A DNA stretch of 64,000 nt from contig JADJRD010000014.1 of NCBI GenBank assembly GCA_016712405.1, positions 868,001-932,000 of the forward strand. Reading direction: 5' to 3'. A program made the position numbers and the translations under genes. Source of the stretch: Cellvibrio sp. (GTDB lineage: Bacteria; Pseudomonadota; Gammaproteobacteria; Pseudomonadales; Cellvibrionaceae). The notes beneath the pieces were generated by a model. It was given only the letters and a program-made list of their open reading frames with translations. It had not been told where the DNA came from and made no database searches. Shown piece after piece: positions 26,042-34,465 of the stretch (position 1 is its first letter; each line of letters starts with the position of its first letter).

Positions 26042-26125
26042 CCCCTCTCCCCTTGTGGGACGACTGCAGGAAGCAGGAGATAGAGTAAAGCAGGAGCATT
26101 TACCGAGAGGGGTAGGGGAGAGGGG
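26042..26125. repeat. Larger palindromic repeat supplying the leader of the DUF1653 gene
   Basis: Perfect 11-bp outer arms, CCCCTCTCCCC (26042-26052) and GGGGAGAGGGG (26115-26125), enclose about 60 bases with a purine-rich core in which AAGCAGGAG occurs twice. The G-rich end lies eight bases before the GTG start at 26133 and seems to act as its ribosome binding site. Confidence 0.7.
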
Positions 26126-26132
26126 TAAAATT

Positions 26133-26387
26133 GTGAATCCAAAACCTGGTCTATACCGCCATTACAAAGGCCAATATTATTTTCTGTTTAACATCGCACA
26201 TCATTCTGAAACGCGTGAAGCTTTGGCGGTTTATCAATGTTTGTATGATGATTTTTCCTGGTGGGTACGACCCTTGGATATGTTTATGGAAACAGTTGAA
26301 ATTGATGGAAAAATTCAACCGCGATTTGCATTTGAAAAAGAAATCAGTTTGGTTGATGCGGAAAGTTTTAAAGGGTCTTCGTCGTGA
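26133..26387 (+). CDS. DUF1653 domain-containing protein
   Basis: An 84-residue protein started at GTG 26133 (V/MNPKPGLYRHYKG). Homologues begin at this point, and the frame upstream is only repeat DNA. It shows the DUF1653 pattern: KPGLYRHYKGQYYFLF, AHHSETREALAVYQCLYDD and WWVRPLDMFMETVEIDGK. Function unknown; the fold is a small beta domain. The stop overlaps the tadA start (GTGA), so the pair is translationally coupled, and its start signal comes from a palindromic repeat. Confidence 0.85.
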   Translation: MNPKPGLYRHYKGQYYFLFNIAHHSETREALAVYQCLYDDFSWWVRPLDMFMETVEIDGKIQPRFAFEKEISLVDAESFKGSSS

Positions 26388-26881
26388 ATCATTCTGAACA
26401 AGATGAATTCTGGATGCAAAGAGCGATTGAGCTGGCAGCCCAAGCAGAAGCCTTAGGTGAGGTACCTGTAGGTGCTGTGATTGTGTGCGATGATGAAATA
26501 ATTGGTGAAGGATTTAATCAGCCGATTACAGCGAATGATCCTACTGCACATGCGGAAATTGTTGCATTGCGACATGCAGCAAAAAAAATCAATAACTATC
26601 GTTTAGTGGGTGCCAGCCTTTATGTCACCCTCGAGCCTTGTACCATGTGTGTTGGTGCCTTAATTCACTCGCGTATTCAGCGTTTAATTTATGCGACGAC
26701 AGAGCCCAAATCTGGTGCAGTGCAGAGTCGTTCACAGTTATTATCGGCAGATTATTTTAATCACAAGATTGAAGTGACTGGCGGCGTGCTTGCAGAGCAA
26801 TGTCAACATCAACTCAGTGCTTTTTTTCAGCGAAGACGCGAACAGAAAAAGAGCCAAACAACCGATTCCACTTTTGAGTAG
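26384..26881 (+). CDS. tadA: tRNA-specific adenosine deaminase
   Basis: Converts adenosine 34 of tRNA-Arg(ACG) to inosine; essential in most bacteria. Length 165 residues, GTG start overlapping the previous stop. The zinc and catalytic motifs are intact: HAEIVALRHAAKK (His ligand plus the proton-shuttling Glu) and PCTMCVGALIHSRI (two Cys ligands). The N-terminal helix is FWMQRAIELAAQAEALGEVPVGAVIV. A charged C-terminal tail (RRREQKKSQTTD) follows the domain. Confidence 0.95.
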   Translation: MNHSEQDEFWMQRAIELAAQAEALGEVPVGAVIVCDDEIIGEGFNQPITANDPTAHAEIVALRHAAKKINNYRLVGASLYVTLEPCTMCVGALIHSRIQRLIYATTEPKSGAVQSRSQLLSADYFNHKIEVTGGVLAEQCQHQLSAFFQRRREQKKSQTTDSTFE

Positions 26882-26896
26882 AGGGTAAGAATTTCT

Positions 26897-27808
26897 ATGG
26901 CAGGTTCAAGTTTATTTGCTTTGCTGGATGACATAGCCACTTTGCTAGACGATGTGGCAATCCTAACCAAAGTGGCTGCGAAAAAAACTGCGGGTGTTTT
27001 GGGTGATGATCTTGCGTTAAATGCACAACAGGTTTCGGGTGTTCATGCTGAGCGTGAATTGCCTGTGGTGTGGGCTGTTGCGAAAGGTTCTTTTCTCAAT
27101 AAATTGATTCTAGTTCCATTGGCTTTATTGCTGAGTCTATTTGCAAACTGGGCAATATTACCTTTATTGATGGTAGGTGGAGCTTATCTTTGCTTCGAAG
27201 GTTTTGAAAAACTCGCCCATAAATTTTTGCATTCCAAAACTGAAGACGATCAACATCACAAAGAATTGATTCAAGCAGTCGCTGATCAAAATATAGATCT
27301 GGTCGCGTTTGAAAAAAATAAAATCAAAGGCGCCATACGAACGGATTTTGTGTTGTCCGCCGAAATCATTGTGATCTCATTAGGCGCAGTCGCCACCGCT
27401 GCTTTCGCAACTCAAGCCACTGTGGTGGTGAGTATCGCTATTGTAATGACGGTCGGCGTATATGGTTTAGTCGCATTAATCGTTAAGCTTGACGATATAG
27501 GTGAACACCTCATCAAAAAAACCTCCGCAATTCCGAAACTCATTGGAAAAGCTTTGCTTCTCTCCGCTCCCAAACTAATGAAGCTCTTATCAGTCCTCGG
27601 AACCGCCGCCATGTTTTTAGTGGGCGGTGAAATAGTCACTCATGGAATTGAACCTGTACATCACGCACTTGAACATTGGGCAGCTATGGCAGGTTCTGTC
27701 GATTGGTTGGTTTCCACATTGTTAAAAATGGTTGCGGGTGTTTTGGTTGGAGCCTTAGTGTTGTTGGTGTGGACGCCGATTGGTAAGTTGTTGCTGAAAA
27801 AACCCTGA
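26897..27808 (+). CDS. DUF808 (YedI-like) inner-membrane protein
   Basis: A 303-residue multi-span protein. The N-terminal signature MAGSSLFALLDDIATLLDDVAILTKVAAKKTAGVLGDDLALNA is diagnostic of DUF808. About six to eight hydrophobic helices follow, with FEGFEKLAHKF and later GKLLLKKP at the end. Family members are widespread in proteobacteria and have no established function. It follows tadA by 15 bases on the same strand and is probably co-transcribed with it. Confidence 0.88.
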   Translation: MAGSSLFALLDDIATLLDDVAILTKVAAKKTAGVLGDDLALNAQQVSGVHAERELPVVWAVAKGSFLNKLILVPLALLLSLFANWAILPLLMVGGAYLCFEGFEKLAHKFLHSKTEDDQHHKELIQAVADQNIDLVAFEKNKIKGAIRTDFVLSAEIIVISLGAVATAAFATQATVVVSIAIVMTVGVYGLVALIVKLDDIGEHLIKKTSAIPKLIGKALLLSAPKLMKLLSVLGTAAMFLVGGEIVTHGIEPVHHALEHWAAMAGSVDWLVSTLLKMVAGVLVGALVLLVWTPIGKLLLKKP

Positions 27809-27815
27809 TTTTTCG

Positions 27816-27845
27816 TTGGACACACCCAGTCCATATCCGTAGAAT
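27816..27845 (+). promoter_or_regulatory. Candidate sigma-70 promoter in the DUF808-carA gap
   Basis: TTGGAC and TAGAAT are spaced by 18 bases, just after the DUF808 stop. A terminator follows at 27933, so the predicted transcript is only about 115 bases. Confidence 0.4.
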
Positions 27846-27851
27846 GCCCGG

Positions 27852-27966
27852 TTAGATTGCGTCTGGTTAGATCTGCTTGGTGAGCGGTTGATGCGGTTGG
27901 TAATAGATTGTTTTATATGTGATTTTTAAGAGGCGAGATGGAATTTTGGTTTCATCTCGCTTTTTT
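27852..27966 (+). ncRNA. Candidate small RNA between promoter and terminator
   Basis: The stretch from the predicted start near 27852 to the U tract at 27966 has no convincing reading frame and ends in a strong terminator. It may be an independent small RNA or a leader ahead of carA. The support is only this promoter-terminator arrangement. Confidence 0.25.
27933..27966 (+). terminator. Rho-independent terminator upstream of carA
   Basis: An 11-bp stem (GCGAGATGGAA / TTTCATCTCGC, one G-U pair) with a six-base loop is followed by T6. It closes the tadA-DUF808 transcript, or a short leader, about 170 bases before carA. The rest of the gap to 28135 shows only the AGGAGG of carA. Confidence 0.85.
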
Positions 27967-28135
27967 ACAACCTGTTGACAGCCAAATCAGTATTAATCCT
28001 CACCTCAGTCAATTCACTTATGTCCTTTATTGCTCTCGCATTTCGCGCCTTTGTCTGTGCGACTGCCTTTTTGAGTCTTAAAGAAAGTGAACGCAACGAC
28101 TGTTTACAAACCACTGCCAAACCCAGGAGGTTGAC

Positions 28136-29376
28136 TTGATTACTCTGGAATCCCAGGTAAGTTCTGAAAAAGGTTCGGGAAAAAAGGCCGCGCTGCTTGT
28201 TTTAGCTGATGGCAGTGTTTTTCGAGGTGCCGCGATTGGTGCCGATGGCTTATCCGTTGGTGAGGTGGTGTTTAATACTGCGATCACTGGCTATCAGGAA
28301 ATTTTGACTGATCCCTCATACGCCCAACAAATTGTAACCCTCACTTATCCTCATATTGGAAATACGGGCACTAATAAAGAAGACGAGGAATGTGATCGCA
28401 TCTGGGCTTCGGGCCTGGTGATCCGCGATCTTCCTTTGTTAGCCAGCAATTTCCGCAATGAACAATGTTTGTCTGATTATCTTAAAGCGCGAAACGTAAT
28501 TGGTATTGCTGATATAGATACACGTCGTTTGACGCGAATTCTTCGCGACAAAGGTGCGCAGAATGGTTGCCTCATAGCGGGCGACCAATTTATCAACAAT
28601 GGCAAACTTGACGAAGCCAAAGCATTGGCCGCTGCAAAAGCCTTTGGTGGTCTGAAAGGTTTGGATCTGGCTAAAGAAGTGACAGTCAGTAAAAGCCTAT
28701 TCATGGAATGAGGGAACTTGGCAGTTGAAACCCCCCTCCTAGCCTCCCCCCTTCGTAAGGGGGAGGAACCGACTCCCTCCCTGGCAAGGGGAGGGCTGGG
28801 GTGGGGTCTACATTCAAAGTGGTCGCTTATGACTACGGCGTCAAACGCAATATTTTGCGTATGTTGGTGGATCGCGATTGTGATCTCACTGTCGTCCCAG
28901 CAAAAACAACAGCTGCTGAAGTGCTGGCGATGAAACCCGATGGCGTCTTCCTGTCGAATGGCCCTGGCGATCCCGAGCCATGTACTTACGCCATCGAAGC
29001 CATCAAAACTTTATTGGAAACGGATATTCCTGTTTTCGGGATTTGTTTGGGACACCAATTGTTGGCGCTGGCTTCCGGAGCCAAAACTATCAAGATGAAA
29101 TTCGGCCACCACGGTGGTAACCATCCAGTGCAGGACTTGGATAGCAAGCGTGTGATGATCACTGCTCAAAACCACGGTTTCGCAGTGGAAGAATCCAGTT
29201 TGCCCGCCAATTTGCGTGCAACCCATAAATCTTTGTTTGATGGTTCTTTGCAAGGTATTCACCGTACCGACAAACCGGCGTTCAGCTTCCAGGGTCACCC
29301 CGAAGCCAGCCCCGGTCCACACGATGCGGATACTTTGTTCGATCACTTTATTGAATTGATGCAGGCAAGAAAATGA
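28136..29376 (+). pseudogene. carA: Carbamoyl-phosphate synthase small chain, interrupted by a palindromic repeat
   Basis: Glutamine amidotransferase subunit feeding ammonia to CarB for arginine and pyrimidine synthesis. The TTG start at 28136 follows a perfect AGGAGG. The N-terminal domain (VVFNTAITGYQEILTDPSYAQQI) is intact to about 28690, where an extra A in AAAA breaks the frame; correcting it gives KAYSWNEGTWQLK. Then a repeat (28729-28808) with stops in its frames fills the linker. The class I glutaminase domain resumes at FKVVAYDYGVKRNILRM with the catalytic Cys in FGICLGHQL and the His-Glu of GHPEASPGP. The two parts differ in frame by one base beyond the A error. The gene is usually needed for growth without supplements. 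Confidence 0.9.
28729..28808 (+). repeat. GC-rich double-palindrome repeat inside carA
   Basis: Two adjacent imperfect hairpins, one ending GGGGGAGG and the other CTGGCAAGGGGAGGG, are followed by CTGGGGTGGGGTC. It occupies the linker between the two CarA domains. The second hairpin lacks one or two C/T bases relative to the copy at 24634, consistent with homopolymer loss. The last part reads in frame with the glutaminase domain as PGKGRAGVGST. Confidence 0.8.
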
Positions 29377-29453
29377 CCCCACCCCGACCCTCCCCTTTCC
29401 AGGGGAGGGAGTAAAAGCTCCTCCCCCTGGCAAGGGGGAGGCTGGGAGGGTCA
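29376..29453 (-). repeat. Inverted copy of the carA-internal repeat, between carA and carB
   Basis: Its reverse complement aligns along nearly its full length with the copy at 28729-28808, including the terminal CGGGGTGGGGTC. It begins at the carA stop codon. The two copies therefore flank the glutaminase half of carA in opposite orientation. Confidence 0.8.
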
Positions 29454-29477
29454 AGCCATATGAAAATTGGAGCAAAC

Positions 29478-32400
29478 ATGCCAAAACGTACCGACATAAA
29501 AAGCATTCTGATTCTGGGTGCTGGCCGATTGTAATCGGCCAGGCCTGTGAGTTTGATTACTCTGGCGCTCAAGCTTGTAAGGCTTTGCGTGAAGAAGGCT
29601 ACCGCGTGATTTTGGTCAACTCCAATCCGGCGACCATTATGACCGACCCGGCTATGGCCGATGCGACTTACATTGAACCGATTGAATGGCAAACCGTTGA
29701 GCGCATTATTGCCAAAGAACGCCCTGATGTAATCCTGCCAACCATGGGCGGACAAACCGCGCTTAACTGTGCTTTGGCTTTGGCAAAACACGGCGTGTTG
29801 GAAAAATACAATGTTGAATTGATCGGCGCAAAAGAAGAAGCCATCAATATGGCGGAAGATCGTAATCTGTTTGATCAGGCGATGAAACGAATTGGACTTT
29901 CTTGCGCGCGCGCGAAAATTGTTCACAGTTTGGAAGAAGCGAAAGAAGCACCCAAAGAATTTGGTTTTCCATGCATTATTCGTCCGTCATTTACTATGGG
30001 TGGGTCAGGCGGCGGTATCGCCTACAACTGGGATGAGTTTGAAGAAATTTGTACACGCGGTTTGGATTTGTCACCTACCAATGAATTGTTAATCGACGAA
30101 TCACTTCTCGGTTGGAAAGAATACGAAATGGAAGTGGTGCGTGATAAAAACGACAACTGCATTATCGTATGTTCAATTGAAAACTTTGATCCAATGGGTG
30201 TACACACCGGTGACTCAATTACGGTTGCGCCTGCACAAACTTTGACTGACAAAGAATATCAAATCATGCGTAACGCTTCGATTGCGGTATTGCGTGAAAT
30301 CGGTGTGGAGACGGGTGGTTCCAATGTGCAATTTGCCGTGAACCCGGTTGATGGCCGCATGGTTGTGATTGAAATGAATCCGCGTGTATCGCGCTCATCT
30401 GCACTTGCATCAAAAGTGACTGGCTTCCCGATTGCAAAAATCGCCGCAAAATTAGCCGTGGGTTACACTCGATGAATTAAAAAATGACATCACTGGCGGT
30501 GCAACGCCAGCATCATTTGAGCCTTCAATTGATTATGTTGTGACTAAAGTTCCACGTTTCACTTTCGAAAAATTTGGTGAAGCCGATGCGCGTTTAACTA
30601 CACAAATGAAATCAGTCGGCGAAGTGATGGCGATTGGTCGCACTTTTCAAGAATCACTACAAAAAGCCTTGCGTGGTTTGGAAGTCGGCTCTGCCGGTTT
30701 TGAATCAAAAGTCGATATCACCACTGAAGAGGGTGTTGCACGTGTTCGTCGTGAATTGGCAACCCCCGGTGCTGAACGTATTTGGTATGTCGGCGATGCT
30801 TTTCGTATGGGCATGAGTGTTGATGATGTTTTCAATCTCTCAAAAATTGACCCATGGTTTTTAGTACAAATTGAAGAATTAATTTCGATTGAGCAATCTC
30901 TGCGCGGTAAAGCCCTAATGGATTTAAATGCGGACGATATGTTTGCATTAAAACGCAAAGGTTTTTCTGACAAACGTTTATCACTCTTGTTAGGTACAAC
31001 CGAAAAAGCGGTACGTTATCATCGTCAAGGATTAAATGTTCGGCCAGCGTATAAACGTGTGGATACTTGCGCTGCAGAATTTTCGACATCCACTGCCTAT
31101 ATGTATTCCACTTACGAAGAAGAGTGCGAAGCCAATCCGAGCGACAAGAAAAAAATTCTAGTGATTGGTGGCGGTCCTAATCGTATTGGTCAGGGAATTG
31201 AATTTGATTATTGTTGCGTGCACGCTGCATTAGCGATGCGCGAAGATGGTTACGAAACCATTATGGTTAACTGCAACCCTGAAACTGTATCAACCGATTA
31301 CGATACGTCCGATCGTTTATTCTTTGAACCTGTCACATTGGAAGATGTGTTGGAAATTGTTCAAAAAGAAAAACCGGTTGGCGTGATTGTGCAATTCGGT
31401 GGACAAACACCATTGAAATTAGCGCGTGCGTTGGAAGCGGAAGGTGTACCGATTATTGGTACCAGCCCTGACGCGATTGATAAAGCAGAAGATCGCGAAC
31501 GTTTCCAACAAATGATTCATAAATTAGGTTTGTTGCAACCGCCAAATGCGATTGTGCGTTCACTTGAAGAAGCCTTGGTTGCTGCTGATCGTGTTGGTTA
31601 TCCATTAGTGGTTCGTCCTTCTTATGTATTGGGCGGTCGTGCAATGGAAATTGTGTATAAAGAAGATGAGCTGCGCACTTATATGCGTACCGCTGTGCAA
31701 GTCTCTGAAGACGCCCCTGTGTTGCTCGACCACTTTTTAAATAACGCGATTGAAGTGGATATAGATTCAGTTTCCGACGGCCAGCAAGTGGTGATCGGCG
31801 GCATCATGCAACACATCGAACAGTGTGGTGTTCACTCAGGTGATTCTGCTTGTTCATTGCCACCTTATTCTTTGCCCGCTGATGTGCAAAATGCAATGCG
31901 TGAGCAAGTAAAACAAATGGCGATTGAGTTAGGCGTCATTGGTTTGATGAACACACAACTTGCTTATCAAGACGAAAAAATTTACGTAATCGAAGTGAAT
32001 CCGCGTGCATCACGCACTGTGCCATTCGTTTCAAAATGTATTGGTGTGTCTTTGGCAAAAGTCGCTGCACGTTGCCAAGCGGGAACTTCTTTGGCAGAAC
32101 AAGGCTTTACCAAAGAAATTGTTCCTCCTTATTACAGTGTTAAAGAAGCAGTATTCCCGTTTAATAAATTTCCTGCAGTTGATCCGATTCTTGGTCCAGA
32201 AATGAAATCCACTGGCGAAGTCATGGGTGTTGGCGATACTTTTGGTGAAGCCTACGGCAAATCACAATTAGGGGCTAACAATCGCATTCCATCATCAGGT
32301 ACTGCATTTATCAGTGTGCGTGATATGGATAAAGAAGGTATTGTCAGTGTCGGCAAAGATTTGTCCGAGCTAGGTTTCAAATTGGTTGCTACACGCGGAA

Positions 32401-32702
32401 CTGCAGCAGTGCTGGAAAAAGCTGGGCTGCAAGTACAAACCATTAATAAGGTACAGGAAGGTCGTCCACATATTGTGGATATGATCAAAAATGATGAAAT
32501 TGATTTGATCATCAACACAGTAGAAGGGCGTCAGGCTACGCGTGATTCCTCATCGATTCGTCGCAGCGCAGAAAATCATCGTGTCTATTACAATACGACT
32601 TTGGCTGCAGGCATTGCCGTTTGTATGGCATTGCGTGAGGGCTTGGATGGCGAAATTGATGTGCGTCGATTGCAAGAATTACATAAGAGGGTAGGAGCAT
32701 GA
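29478..32702 (+). pseudogene. carB: Carbamoyl-phosphate synthase large chain, two small frame breaks
   Basis: Makes carbamoyl phosphate from bicarbonate, ammonia and two ATP. About 1075 residues once joined. It starts MPKRTDIKSILILGAG at 29478. A C lost near 29526 shifts GPIVIGQACEFDYSG. Two bases (probably CT) lost near 30469 shift YTLDELKNDITGG. All domains are otherwise present: first ATP-grasp (FPCIIRPSFTMGGSGGGIAYN), oligomerisation region, second ATP-grasp (YPLVVRPSYVLGGRAMEIVY), and the C-terminal allosteric MGS-like domain (LVATRGTAAVLEKAGL). Its stop overlaps greA by four bases. Sequence conservation right up to each break argues for sequencing error. Confidence 0.93.
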
Positions 32703-33178
32703 GTGCAAAATTTCCTATGACTCAGCAGGGTGCTGAGCGCTTACAGGCGGAACTGGAAGACCTGAAAAAAGTTCAACGTCCTCGCATAGTGCAAGCGATT
32801 GCTGAAGCCCGTGAACATGGCGATTTAAAAGAAAATGCTGAATATTCTGCTGCGCGTGAACAACAAAGTTTTTGCGAAGGCCGTATTCAGGAAATTGAAG
32901 GTAAGCTGAGCAACGCACAAATTATTGATGTCACCAAAATTCCGCATTCAGGTAAAGTGATTTTTGGCACCACAGTAACTATGGTGAATGTTGAAACCGA
33001 ACAACAATCCACTTATCAAATTGTGGGTGACGATGAGGCAGATGTGAAAGCCAACAAAATTTCGGTGAACTCACCGATTGCGCGTGCATTAATCGGAAAA
33101 GAAGAAGGCGATGTTGTGGTGGTGAAAGCACCCGGTGGTGATGTCGAATATGAAATTGATAAGGTTGAACATATTTAA
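32699..33178 (+). CDS. greA: Transcription elongation factor GreA
   Basis: Rescues backtracked RNA polymerase by stimulating transcript cleavage. Length 159 residues. The N-terminal coiled coil has the conserved acidic tip and the family motif EAREHGDLKENAEYSAAREQQ. The C-terminal FKBP-like domain has YQIVGDDEADVKANKISVNSPIARALIGKEEGD. Start ATG overlaps the carB stop (ATGA); the carAB-greA order is common in gammaproteobacteria. A good terminator follows. Confidence 0.97.
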   Translation: MSAKFPMTQQGAERLQAELEDLKKVQRPRIVQAIAEAREHGDLKENAEYSAAREQQSFCEGRIQEIEGKLSNAQIIDVTKIPHSGKVIFGTTVTMVNVETEQQSTYQIVGDDEADVKANKISVNSPIARALIGKEEGDVVVVKAPGGDVEYEIDKVEHI

Positions 33179-33193
33179 GTTCAATGTGTTTTG

Positions 33194-33219
33194 AAAAACC
33201 GATCTTTGGATCGGTTTTT
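33194..33219 (+). terminator. Rho-independent terminator after greA
   Basis: An 11-bp stem (AAAAACCGATC / GATCGGTTTTT) with a TTTG loop ends in a T run, 15 bases after the greA stop. Confidence 0.92.
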
Positions 33220-33249
33220 TGTTTTAGGAGTATCTCTTCCAGAAGAATA

Positions 33250-33410
33250 TCAATTCCCTGAAAAGGGAATTGGCTCCTCACTTTGAAAAAGGGAGGCGGG
33301 GGAGGGATTTAATATGGTCAAATTTACAAAGATTTTAAATCCCCCCTAACCCCCCTTTTTCAAAGTGGGGAACTAATCTCCTCTCCCTCCGGGAGAGGTT
33401 AGGGTGAGGG
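33250..33410. mobile_element. MITE-like palindromic element, copy 1
   Basis: The core 33273-33376 has imperfect terminal inverted repeats of about 40 bases. The left one contains CTCACTTTGAAAAAGGGAGG and the right one CCCTTTTTCAAAGTGGGGAA. AAGGGAATTGG lies outside on the left, and another palindrome (CTCTCCCTCCGGGAGAG) on the right. A near-identical element occurs at 56102-56283. No transposase is encoded. It fills the greA-Stealth gap. Confidence 0.8.
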
Positions 33411-33433
33411 CAACAATATTCGAGAAAAAAACT

Positions 33434-34458
33434 ATGCAACAAGAACCAATCGACGCTGTAATCACCTGGGTAGATGGAAGTGATCCCAAACACGCCCAAA
33501 AAATGGATGACTATTTGGCATCAATTGGAAAAACTCGTCCTAAATCGGCAAGTAAAACCCGCTATCACAATGCTGGAGAAATTGACTACTGTGTAACATC
33601 AATTTTGAAATTTGCTCCGTGGGTTCGCAATATTTTTATTGTGACAGATAATCAGCAACCTAATTTGCTGCAGTCTATTCAAGGGACAGACTACGAATCG
33701 CGAATTCAAATTGTAGATCACAAGACTATTTTTCAAGGCTACGAAGACGTGCTGCCAACATTTAATAGCAGTACGATATTGACTATGCTGTGGAGGATAC
33801 CGGAGTTATCCGAAAAATTTCTCTTTTTTAATGATGATGTGTTTTTAATTTCACCTGTAGACCCTGAAAAATTTTTTCAGGGAGACAAAGTCATTCTTCG
33901 TGGGCAGTGGTGTTTGATGAATGAATACTTGCTTCATAAGTTGGTTATCAATGCTGTAAAAAAATTATTTGGACTGAAAGTGGATACCAATACCAAGCGT
34001 CCTGGCCACAGGGATCGTCAGCAATTGGCAGCGAAATTAATTGGTTTCAGTAAGCGCTATTTTCGTTTACCTCACATGCCACATGTATGGAGAAAATCAA
34101 CCTTTGCTGATTTTTTCAAAAACATCCACAAGTGCTGGTTGATAATATTCAACCCAAGTTTCGATCGCCTGGCCAGTTTGTAGTTGAAGCCTTGGCAGCA
34201 CATCTTGAAATCAGCAAAGAAAATGTCATCTTTGATAAAAGAATTCGGAATGTTCAGCTAAAGCCGAGTGAACAATTTTCTTGGAGAATTAATCGAAAAT
34301 TAAAGGGTGCTGACCAAAGTTCCGAATACTGGTTTACCTGTATTCAAAGTATTGAATCAGCTTCACCTGAAAAACAGAAATTAATTTTTGATTGGTTGGA
34401 TAAGCGGGTTGGACATCTCAAATTAATTATCCCTCCCCTTGCTGAGAGGAGGGAATAA
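33434..34458 (+). pseudogene. Stealth family sugar-phosphate transferase, frameshifted (paralog of 44825-45859)
   Basis: About 341 residues. Start ATG 33434 (MQQEPIDAVITWVDGSDPKH). Stealth conserved regions seen: CR1 DAVITWVDGSD; CR2 TRYHNAGEIDYCVTSILKFAP, VTDNQQP and LFFNDDVFLISPV; CR3 LPHMPHVWRKSTF. The frame breaks at about 34123, where one C is lost in FFKNHPQVLVDNI, and resumes to 34458 with CR4-like IQSIESASPEKQKLIFDW. Such enzymes transfer hexose-1-phosphate to make phosphodiester-linked capsule or LPS structures. The last residues (PPLAERRE) are encoded by a small palindromic repeat at 34431-34453. Confidence 0.85.
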
Positions 34459-34465
34459 TCAAGCA

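Noticed and set aside
28718..28933. Separate 71-residue protein rich in Pro, Gly and Trp
   Set aside because: It is only the translated palindromic repeat running into an off-frame part of carA.
24634..29453. CRISPR array from clustered GC-rich repeats
   Set aside because: Repeats are irregular in spacing and orientation, are palindromic throughout, and there are no unique spacers of constant length or cas genes.
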